From an uncultured SAR116 cluster alpha proteobacterium (GTDB taxonomy: Bacteria > Pseudomonadota > Alphaproteobacteria > Puniceispirillales > Marisalimonadaceae), in the NCBI GenBank assembly GCA_902537945.1, contig CACBDG010000001.1, positions 62,001 to 126,000 of the forward strand: 64,000 nucleotides of DNA. The letters are read 5' to 3'. The position numbers and the translations under genes are program-made. Positions 56,991 through 64,000 of this stretch are shown here, piece after piece. Below the pieces are notes generated by a model that searched no databases, had not been told where the DNA came from, and saw nothing but the letters and a program-made list of their open reading frames with translations. Position 1 is the stretch's first letter. Every line of letters starts with the position of its first letter.

Positions 56991-59657
56991 ATGTATATAA
57001 AAAGACATAAATTTAAAATAAATATTATAATAATCTTCTCAATCTTTCTTTCTTTATTTTTTGTTTATTTAAATTCCAACAAAAAACTGATCAGAAAAGA
57101 ATTTTTTTACATAATTGATATTTTAGATTCTAAACTAGAAAAAGTTACCACTTTTGCGGAATTATTTAATCGTAATAATGTCTATGATATGGGTGAATCA
57201 TATTTAGAAATTTTTCAAACAGTTTTTATAAACTTTCCATCTTTCTTGAAGAAAATTCCAGATTATTATTCTTCTGATAGATATCAATTTGAACATTTAT
57301 TTCTTAACTTTAATTTTAATAATTATAAAAAACTTTTAGAAGATAGATTAGCGTCCATAAAGTCAAATATTGGAACTGTAGATAGAAATGAGGTTGGTGG
57401 ATCACTCAAAATTGACAATGAAATATATAAAATTGATAGTTCAATTAAGGGCAAATTAATAGATCATTTCAGATCACCTCAAAGATTCAGTTTAAAATTG
57501 ACTATGAAAAATAATAAATATTTTTTTGGCATGAGAGAGTTTTCGATACAGAAACCTGAATCAAGAGCTTCTCCTTATGAACAGATATTTCTAGAAATAG
57601 CAAAAAATCTAGATTTTGTAATTCCAAAACATATGTTTTTTAAGGTAAATTTTAATGACAAAAATTGGGGTGTTATGAATATAGAAGAAAACCCCTCCAA
57701 AGAGACACTTGAATTACAAAAATTTACAGGAGAATTAGTTTTCCAATTTGGAAATGAAAAAAATAAATTTTTAGAAAAACAATTTTTTTCTAGCCCTCCT
57801 ATGGATAGTATTATTAATTTAGAGACATTTCCTATAAGGTTTCTAGACAAAAAAAGGTTGCAAGAAAATAAATTCTTTACAAATATTCTAAAAAAAGAAA
57901 AATTTAACCAAAATATCTATGATTATTTTGATCATGAAAAAATGTGTACCCTCGCAATACTTTCTATCATATGGGGTAGTTCTCATGTATTAGAACTTAA
58001 TAACACACAGTATGCTTATAACATATATTCAAGAAAAATTTCTCCAATACCTCAAGATGTAGCTTCTTCACTTCATAAGATAACGGATATAAAGAATATT
58101 CCTCCAATAACAAGATTATATTTTAATTCTTGTTCTAGAGTTGAAAATAAAAAATACATATTAAATAAAATTAAATCAGCAATCAAAAAATCTCAGAAAA
58201 AAATAAACTTATTACAACGTCAATTCCCAATGAACAGAAAACTTAATACTAAAATTCTATATGAAAATATAAATTTTTTAGAAATAAATATTAATAATTT
58301 TTTGAAAATAACAAGAGATAGATTACCTATTAAAAAAGAAGTTTATAACCAAAAGATTTTAGAAAAAATTAATATTTTTAACATTCACTTTATCAATAAA
58401 AAAAATGAATTATATCTTCATTTAGGAAATCAACTTAAATCAGATATATTTTTAAAAAGTTTAATTTTATCTTCTAATGATGGGAATAGTGATTTTAATA
58501 AAAAAATTAAAGTTAACAAAAAAATTAGAGGCATCTATTTTCAAGATTTTCAAGAATTTTTAGATAAAAAAAACAACACAAGAATATCTCTTCCTTTATC
58601 TTCTTCAATATTTAACTCCAAAATTGAAAGAATTTATTTTGACGTCAATATTGACAACGTTGACTTTAGGTTTGTTTTGTCAAAAAAATTCACAAAACTT
58701 AATTATAAAGTAAAAAATAAAAATCATAATTCTTATAAATTCATTGAGAAAATTGATGAAAATGTATTTTTATGGAAAAAGGGAATTTGGACAATCAGCA
58801 AACCAATCATTTTAGAAAAAGATCTTATTATTAAAGAGGGGACTGAAATAAATTTTATAAATAAATCTTATCTCTATCTAAAAGGTAAAATTAAAATTTT
58901 AGGTAAAGAAAGCAATAAAGTTAAAATGTTCTCAAGCGATAATTCTTGGAAAGGTTTACATATAAACTCAAATGATATAAATAATCCTTCCATTATTAAT
59001 CATGCAGAATTTTCTGAACTAAATGCATATATTGATGATAAATTTAAGATGAATGGCGGAATTAATTTTTATAATTCGGATGTAAAAATAAATTATCTTA
59101 AGATCCACAAAGTGTATGCTGAGGATGGAATAAATTTAATAAATTCATCATTTATGATAAACAATCTTATTATTGAAGACACTATATCTGATGCTCTTGA
59201 CGCAGATTTTTCTAAAGGTGTAATCGAAAACTCAATTTTTAAGAATATTAATGGAGATGCTGTAGACACATCAGGTTCAAAAGTATTAATCAGAAATACA
59301 TCCTTCAACAAGATCTTAGACAAGGCTATTTCCGCTGGGGAAAAAAGCAATGTTAAATTATTAAATTTATCATTTAATCAATGTCTAATCTGCATTGTTT
59401 CTAAAGATGATAGCCGTGTTGATTTAGAAAGTTTTGATGTACAAAATTATTCATTATATTTTGCGGCATCCTTCAAAAAGAAAAACTTTTATGAAAAAGG
59501 CGGTGTCTTAAATTTTATTAATTCAGAAAAAGATTATTTAAAATCATTGAAAATTGTAAGAGATAATCAATCAAAAATTTATTTAAATGACAATAGCTTA
59601 AATACAGAAATCAATAATGACTTTAGATATTTTTATGAAAATAAAATCTTTAACTAA
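56991..59657 (+). CDS. CotH-like protein fused to a right-handed beta-helix
   Basis: An 888-residue membrane-anchored protein. One N-terminal helix (about 11-28). The CotH-like part (about 140-400) has SIKGKLIDHFRSPQRFSLKL, YFFGMREFSIQKPESR and KVNFNDKNWGVMNIEENPS, matching the wrapped core of CotH kinases, and NNTQYAYNIY then SPIPQDVASSLH where CotH proteins have the NNyylY and pip(W)D-D motif. The second Asp of the DxD pair appears lost (QDVASS). About 600-830 reads as a parallel beta-helix with repeated NSxF/NxSF turns (INSSFMINNLII, ENSIFKNINGDAVD, RNTSFNKIL). CotH kinases phosphorylate surface proteins; activity here is doubtful. It is third in the DUF4956-VTC cluster. Confidence 0.78.
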   Translation: MYIKRHKFKINIIIIFSIFLSLFFVYLNSNKKLIRKEFFYIIDILDSKLEKVTTFAELFNRNNVYDMGESYLEIFQTVFINFPSFLKKIPDYYSSDRYQFEHLFLNFNFNNYKKLLEDRLASIKSNIGTVDRNEVGGSLKIDNEIYKIDSSIKGKLIDHFRSPQRFSLKLTMKNNKYFFGMREFSIQKPESRASPYEQIFLEIAKNLDFVIPKHMFFKVNFNDKNWGVMNIEENPSKETLELQKFTGELVFQFGNEKNKFLEKQFFSSPPMDSIINLETFPIRFLDKKRLQENKFFTNILKKEKFNQNIYDYFDHEKMCTLAILSIIWGSSHVLELNNTQYAYNIYSRKISPIPQDVASSLHKITDIKNIPPITRLYFNSCSRVENKKYILNKIKSAIKKSQKKINLLQRQFPMNRKLNTKILYENINFLEININNFLKITRDRLPIKKEVYNQKILEKINIFNIHFINKKNELYLHLGNQLKSDIFLKSLILSSNDGNSDFNKKIKVNKKIRGIYFQDFQEFLDKKNNTRISLPLSSSIFNSKIERIYFDVNIDNVDFRFVLSKKFTKLNYKVKNKNHNSYKFIEKIDENVFLWKKGIWTISKPIILEKDLIIKEGTEINFINKSYLYLKGKIKILGKESNKVKMFSSDNSWKGLHINSNDINNPSIINHAEFSELNAYIDDKFKMNGGINFYNSDVKINYLKIHKVYAEDGINLINSSFMINNLIIEDTISDALDADFSKGVIENSIFKNINGDAVDTSGSKVLIRNTSFNKILDKAISAGEKSNVKLLNLSFNQCLICIVSKDDSRVDLESFDVQNYSLYFAASFKKKNFYEKGGVLNFINSEKDYLKSLKIVRDNQSKIYLNDNSLNTEINNDFRYFYENKIFN

Positions 59658-59766
59658 CTATGTTTATTGAAGGTTTGAAGATTTTGGTTTTTAAATTTTT
59701 ACATTACTAACTCAAGTTAACTCTTTACTTTACATATCTTAATGTGAAAGGCATATAATTTAAAGA

Positions 59767-60651
59767 ATGAATTTTTTTTTAGATTTTAACTTATCTTCAT
59801 TAAAAATAAAGGGGGGGTTTATTAGATATAGGTATGCTGGAAATGGACCTCCACTTTTAATGTTGCATGGAAATCCACAAACACATGCAATGTGGCATAA
59901 AATTGCTCCAGCTCTAATTAAGAGATACACGATTATTTGTCCAGATATTCCTGGTTATGGAAAGTCTTTCAAACCTAAAATATCTAAAGATCATAAAAAT
60001 TATTCAAAAGTTAGAATGGCCTCTTATATAAATGAGTTTATGACTTTGTTAGGATTCAATAAATTTTATTTTATTGGCCATGATAGAGGTGCAAGAATTG
60101 GTCATCGTTTAGCATTAAACTATCCTGATAAAATTTTAAAATTAATATTATTAGACATAATACCAACTATTGAACATTTTGAGAGAACTAATAAAGAATT
60201 TGCAATGGGTTACTATCATTGGTTTTGGTTGGCTCAGAGATATCCAATTCCAGAGTCAGTAATTAACAAAGCACCTGAGGAGTGGTTCTTTGCACACACT
60301 TCAAGAGAAAAAAAAGATAAAGATTTTTTTGCACCTAAAGCATTAAGTGATTACCTTGAGTGTGTTAAAAATCCCGAAACTATTAGAGCTATTTGTGAAG
60401 ATTATAGAGCGGCAGCATCTATTGATTTGAAAGATGATGAGATAAGTAGAAAACAAAATATAAAAATTAAGATGCCAATACTAGTTTTGTGGGGTAAAAA
60501 AGGTAAGATAGAACAATGGTATGATCCGTTACCAATTTGGCAAAAATACTGTGTTCAAAAAGTAAAAGGTTATGGTATTGATACTGGTCATTATCTAGCT
60601 GAGGAAAATCCTGATGAAATTATAAAAAGCATTAATAGCTTTTTAAAATAA
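59767..60651 (+). CDS. Alpha/beta hydrolase of the haloacetate (fluoroacetate) dehalogenase type
   Basis: A 294-residue alpha/beta hydrolase with an Asp nucleophile. The residue set of fluoroacetate dehalogenase is present with a constant offset: nucleophile D106 (GHDRGAR), carboxylate-binding R107 and R110, acid D130 (LDIIPT), H151 and W152 (YYHWFW) for the halide pocket, and H275 (DTGHYLAEE). The opening MLHGNPQTHAMW is also the family form. The natural substrate in a marine bacterium may be haloacetate or another small acid. It is not part of the A+T-extreme region. Confidence 0.85.
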   Translation: MNFFLDFNLSSLKIKGGFIRYRYAGNGPPLLMLHGNPQTHAMWHKIAPALIKRYTIICPDIPGYGKSFKPKISKDHKNYSKVRMASYINEFMTLLGFNKFYFIGHDRGARIGHRLALNYPDKILKLILLDIIPTIEHFERTNKEFAMGYYHWFWLAQRYPIPESVINKAPEEWFFAHTSREKKDKDFFAPKALSDYLECVKNPETIRAICEDYRAAASIDLKDDEISRKQNIKIKMPILVLWGKKGKIEQWYDPLPIWQKYCVQKVKGYGIDTGHYLAEENPDEIIKSINSFLK

Positions 60652-60676
60652 AACAAATAAAGGTTGAATATTAAAT

Positions 60677-62467
60677 ATGAATGAAATGCATTTAAATAAA
60701 ATAAACAATGAATTACCGCAATGGGATCTTTCAGAAATATATCAAAATATTAAAGATCCAAGAATTAGCAAAGATATAAAAGATATTAAAGAGTCAGCAG
60801 ATGATTTTGTCAAAAATTGGAAAGGGAAAATAAATAACTTAAGTTCATCAGAATTCTTGGTTTGTATAAATGAATATCAAAAACTTAACGAAGCAATTTA
60901 TAAGATAGCAACACATAGTAGTTTAATTTTTGCTACAAATATGGAAGACCCTGAAATTTCTAGATACAATTCGTCAATATCTGATCAAATTACAGAAATT
61001 TTATCTACCCTCATTTTTGTAACACTAGAACTTTCAAAAGTAGATGATAAAACTATTAAAAATTGGTTAAATGATCAAGATGTAAAAATATGGAAACCAT
61101 ACCTAAATATACTTAGAAAAAGAAACCCTTATCTTCTAGATCCTCTCGTGGAAGAAATTTTAATAGAGAAATCTGCTACTGGTAGGTCAGCATGGATAAG
61201 ATTATTTGATGAGACCTCAGCAGCATTACGTTTTCCTTTTAAAAAAGAATCACTTACTGAAGCAGAAATTTTAAACTTGTTATCTGATGCTGATCCAGAA
61301 ACTAGAAAAATTGCAGGTAAATCACTTTCTGAAGTTTTAGAAAATAATAAACGTATTTTTGGAATGATACTTAATGTTATTTCTCGAGATAGGTTTATTG
61401 AAGATAATAAAAGGGGTTTTAAAAGAATTATGTCCTCAAGAAATCTTGATAATGATGTTGAGGACGAGGTTGTAGATAAATTAGTAAAGACGGTCGATAA
61501 GGCTATGCCTAAACTTACCCATAGATATTATAAATGGAAAGCAAATCAATTTGGGAAGACAAATTTAGATTGGTGGGATAGAAATGCACCATTACCTGAA
61601 TTTTCTGAAAATTTTATAATGTGGTCTGATGCAAAAGATATTATTTTAGATTCATTTTCTTCCTTTCATCCAAAAATTTCTAATCTTGCAAATTTATTTT
61701 TTAAAAATAATTGGATAGACGCAAGTTTGCGAAAAGGAAAAGCATCAGGTGCGTTTGCACATCCGTCTGTACCATCCTTACACCCATATATTTTAGTAAA
61801 TTATCAAGGAAAAATTAGAGATGTTATGACACTTGCTCATGAATTAGGTCATGGTGTTCATCAAATTCTTGCTGGTAAAAATGGATTATTAATGTCAGAA
61901 ACCCCATTAACGTTAGCTGAAACCGCATCAGTTTTTGGAGAAATGTTAGTATTTAGAAAGTTGTTAAATGAAAGTCCAATTGAACAAAAAAAACAACTAT
62001 TATCGGGTAAAATAGAAGATATGTTAAATACTGTTGCTAGACAAATTGGATTTCACCAATTCGAGGTTAAATTTCATGAGGCAAGGATTAAGTCTGAATT
62101 AACACCTGATGAAATTAGTGATATTTGGATGGAAACACAGTCCCATGCTGTAGGTCCTCATATCAATCTTGGTGATGATTACAGGTTCTTATGGGGGTAC
62201 ATTCCTCACTTTGTCCATACTCCATTTTATGTATATGCTTATGCTTTTGGAGATAGTCTAGTAAACGCACTATGGTATGCTTATCAAGAAAGCGATAAAG
62301 ATTTTTTTTCAAAAAACTATATTGAAATGTTATCATCAGGAGGAACTAAAAGTCATAGTGATTTACTAAAACCTTTTAATCTAAGCGCCTACGACAGTAG
62401 TTTTTGGGAAAAAGGTATTAAAATGATAACTGGTTTAATGGATGAACTAGAACTATTGGAAAATTAA
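60677..62467 (+). CDS. pepF: M3 family oligoendopeptidase F
   Basis: A zinc peptidase of 596 residues that degrades short peptides in the cytoplasm. The zinc site HELGH is in LAHELGHGVHQ, with the third ligand Glu in ETPLTLAETASVFGE. Length and the N-terminal WDLSEIYQN are typical of PepF. An AAAGG ribosome site is present; it follows the dehalogenase-like gene by 25 bases. Confidence 0.94.
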   Translation: MNEMHLNKINNELPQWDLSEIYQNIKDPRISKDIKDIKESADDFVKNWKGKINNLSSSEFLVCINEYQKLNEAIYKIATHSSLIFATNMEDPEISRYNSSISDQITEILSTLIFVTLELSKVDDKTIKNWLNDQDVKIWKPYLNILRKRNPYLLDPLVEEILIEKSATGRSAWIRLFDETSAALRFPFKKESLTEAEILNLLSDADPETRKIAGKSLSEVLENNKRIFGMILNVISRDRFIEDNKRGFKRIMSSRNLDNDVEDEVVDKLVKTVDKAMPKLTHRYYKWKANQFGKTNLDWWDRNAPLPEFSENFIMWSDAKDIILDSFSSFHPKISNLANLFFKNNWIDASLRKGKASGAFAHPSVPSLHPYILVNYQGKIRDVMTLAHELGHGVHQILAGKNGLLMSETPLTLAETASVFGEMLVFRKLLNESPIEQKKQLLSGKIEDMLNTVARQIGFHQFEVKFHEARIKSELTPDEISDIWMETQSHAVGPHINLGDDYRFLWGYIPHFVHTPFYVYAYAFGDSLVNALWYAYQESDKDFFSKNYIEMLSSGGTKSHSDLLKPFNLSAYDSSFWEKGIKMITGLMDELELLEN

Positions 62468-62493
62468 TTTAATCTTTAGAGGTTTTAATTTTT

Positions 62494-63858
62494 ATGAGTA
62501 AAGATAGTAATATACAAGATGAGCTAAATTCTTCAATCACTGGAGGAAGGTTCAAACGTTATGCAAAGGTAACCACCACGATGGGAGGACTTGCTGCAAG
62601 GCTGGCAGGTGAAAGATATTTAGGAATTAAAATAAATAGAGAACAGCATGCTGCTGATTTAAGAGCTGCCCTTGGAGGTTTAAAGGGCCCACTTATGAAG
62701 GTTGCTCAAATTCTCGCTACAATTCCTGATGCTCTTCCTAGAGAGTATGTGAATGAATTGTCTCACCTTCAAGCAGATGCTCCCTCAATGGGTTGGCTTT
62801 TTGTAAAAAGAAGAATGAAAGCTGAGTTAGGAGAAAATTGGTTAACTCATTTTAAAGTTTTTGAAAAACAAGCTTCTGCTGCAGCATCTTTAGGTCAAGT
62901 TCACTTTGCTGAAGATATCAACGGCAAAGAATTGGCATGTAAACTACAATATCCTGACATGGGTGCTGCAGTTCAAGCCGATCTTAAACAACTTAAATTT
63001 ATTTTTTCATTATATGAGAAATACGATTCAGCAATTTCAACAGAAGCTATTCATGAAGAATTATCAGATAGACTGAAAGAAGAACTTAATTATTCTCATG
63101 AAATTAAAAATTTAAAACTTTATAGACATATGTTGTCTGATCTAACCCAAATTACATTACCTGATCCAATTGATGAATTGTCAACAAATAGACTTTTAAC
63201 AATGACTAGGATTGATGGTTCAAAAATTATGGATTTTATTTCAAAAAACAGTGATATAAAAATTAGAAATAAAGTTGCTTTGAATATGTTTAAAGCTTGG
63301 TACATCCCATTTTATAAATATGGAGTGATTCATGGAGATCCCCATCTTGGAAACTATACAATACGTCCCGATGGAGGAATTAACTTAATGGATTTTGGTT
63401 GCATTAGAATTTTTAGACCTGATTTTGTAACGGGTGTCATTGAACTCTATCAAGCCTTAAGAGATGGTGATGAGGAGCAGGCGGTAAATGCATACAAAAG
63501 TTGGGGTTTTGAAAATCCTTCAAAAGAATTAATTAACGTTTTAAATATCTGGGCAAACTTTATTTATCAACCTTTATTAGAAGATAAGGTAAGATTAATT
63601 AATCCAAGTGAATCTGGTCAATATGGGAGAGAAACTGCTGAGAAAGTTCATGAAGAATTAAAAAAAATTGGAGGTGTTAAACCTCCTAGAGAATTTGTAT
63701 TAATGGATAGAGCAGCCGTAGGATTAGGCTCAGTTTTTATGCATTTAAAAGCAGAAATTAACTGGTACAGAGTTTTTCACGATTTGGTTGGCGACTTTAA
63801 TGAAAATATTTTGTCAAAGAGACAAAATAAAGCAATGAAAGTATCAGGTTTAGTTTAG
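62494..63858 (+). CDS. ABC1/UbiB-type atypical kinase (AarF family)
   Basis: A 454-residue protein kinase-like family member linked to ubiquinone metabolism and lipid homeostasis. The A-rich loop AAASLGQVH replaces a glycine-rich loop; catalytic HGDPHLGNY and the metal motif LMDFGC are present. The KxGQ motif reads MKVAQILATIPDALP here, a variant with Ala at the Gly position. No C-terminal membrane helices are obvious. Likely works with ubiquinone synthesis (coq7 is also in the window). Confidence 0.88.
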   Translation: MSKDSNIQDELNSSITGGRFKRYAKVTTTMGGLAARLAGERYLGIKINREQHAADLRAALGGLKGPLMKVAQILATIPDALPREYVNELSHLQADAPSMGWLFVKRRMKAELGENWLTHFKVFEKQASAAASLGQVHFAEDINGKELACKLQYPDMGAAVQADLKQLKFIFSLYEKYDSAISTEAIHEELSDRLKEELNYSHEIKNLKLYRHMLSDLTQITLPDPIDELSTNRLLTMTRIDGSKIMDFISKNSDIKIRNKVALNMFKAWYIPFYKYGVIHGDPHLGNYTIRPDGGINLMDFGCIRIFRPDFVTGVIELYQALRDGDEEQAVNAYKSWGFENPSKELINVLNIWANFIYQPLLEDKVRLINPSESGQYGRETAEKVHEELKKIGGVKPPREFVLMDRAAVGLGSVFMHLKAEINWYRVFHDLVGDFNENILSKRQNKAMKVSGLV

Positions 63859-63868
63859 ATAAAAATAA

Positions 63869-64000
63869 TTAATTTATGCTTTTCAAAATGGTATCCAAAG
63901 ATTTTTTTGCATCACCATATACCATTCTTGAATTTTCTTTAAAGAATAACGGATTTTCAATTCCTGAATAGCCTTTTCCTTGTCCCCTTTTTGAAATAAA
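63869..64000 (-). CDS. pntB: NAD(P) transhydrogenase beta subunit, C-terminal fragment (cut by window)
   Basis: The last 43 codons and TAA of a gene entering from the right. They contain KRGQGKGYSGIENPLFF and RMVYGDAKKSLDTI, the C-terminal NADP(H)-domain of PntB. Only this part can be seen. It is convergent with the AarF-type gene, 10 bases apart. Confidence 0.85.
   Translation of the reverse strand, partial: FISKRGQGKGYSGIENPLFFKENSRMVYGDAKKSLDTILKSIN

Noticed and set aside
1-64000. CRISPR arrays, insertion sequences, prophage genes
   Set aside because: No regularly spaced repeats, transposase, integrase or phage structural genes were seen on either strand.

Overview
The window looks like the chromosome of a small-genome, very AT-rich aerobic marine-type alphaproteobacterium. 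The evidence is: strong A+T bias, short intergenic gaps and many 1-17 bp gene overlaps; a COQ7-type ubiquinone hydroxylase; an alphaproteobacterial-style GlnE motif; a tripartite tricarboxylate transporter (TctABC) and a liv ABC transporter; and many acyl-CoA and amino-acid catabolic genes. I cannot name the genus; a streamlined SAR11/HIMB59/SAR116-like lineage is only a guess. Both ends cut genes: an indolepyruvate ferredoxin oxidoreductase at the left and the last 43 residues of a transhydrogenase beta subunit (pntB) at the right.

Left part (1-17.5 kb): an iorAB fusion is divergent from an acyl-CoA ligase. Then come metY, an alpha/beta hydrolase, a second acyl-CoA ligase and a DapA-like lyase, followed by a sulfur-flavoured group: a cysteine-dioxygenase-like cupin, a four-domain rhodanese protein, a ThDP-dependent decarboxylase/lyase-like enzyme and a TauE/SafE-type exporter. 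It ends with a TctCBA uptake system. Together these suggest uptake and breakdown of a carboxylated, possibly sulfur-containing compound, with sulfite or another anion exported. The substrate is unknown.

Core catabolic part (17.5-50 kb): a candidate 55-residue small protein, coq7, a DCC-type thiol protein and a livKHMGF operon; a class III aminotransferase between two small ferredoxin-like-fold proteins; an NrtS-like protein, a DUF3108 protein and a shikimate/quinate dehydrogenase; a leucine-degradation operon (ivd, mccB, mccA, HMG-CoA lyase, enoyl-CoA hydratase) extended by an AhpD-like protein, an acyl-CoA dehydrogenase and a CaiB-type CoA transferase; nitrogen genes (gdh, amtB and a half-length glnE); and a sugar-phosphate cluster fbp-tkt-pgk-gap-rpe-gph without RuBisCO or phosphoribulokinase.

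Accessory part (about 50.0-59.7 kb): it starts near a tRNA-Arg(CCT) with its own promoter. It holds a more GC-rich formyltransferase/deacetylase pair, a broken tRNA, a methyltransferase, two orphan genes, a small HAD protein and, at extreme A+T, a tight three-gene set DUF4956 - VTC polyphosphate-polymerase-like - CotH-like protein with a beta-helix tail. This is the part most likely to hold an undescribed envelope or polyphosphate-linked system. Core genes resume at 59.8 kb with a fluoroacetate-dehalogenase-like hydrolase, oligoendopeptidase F and an ABC1/UbiB-type kinase.
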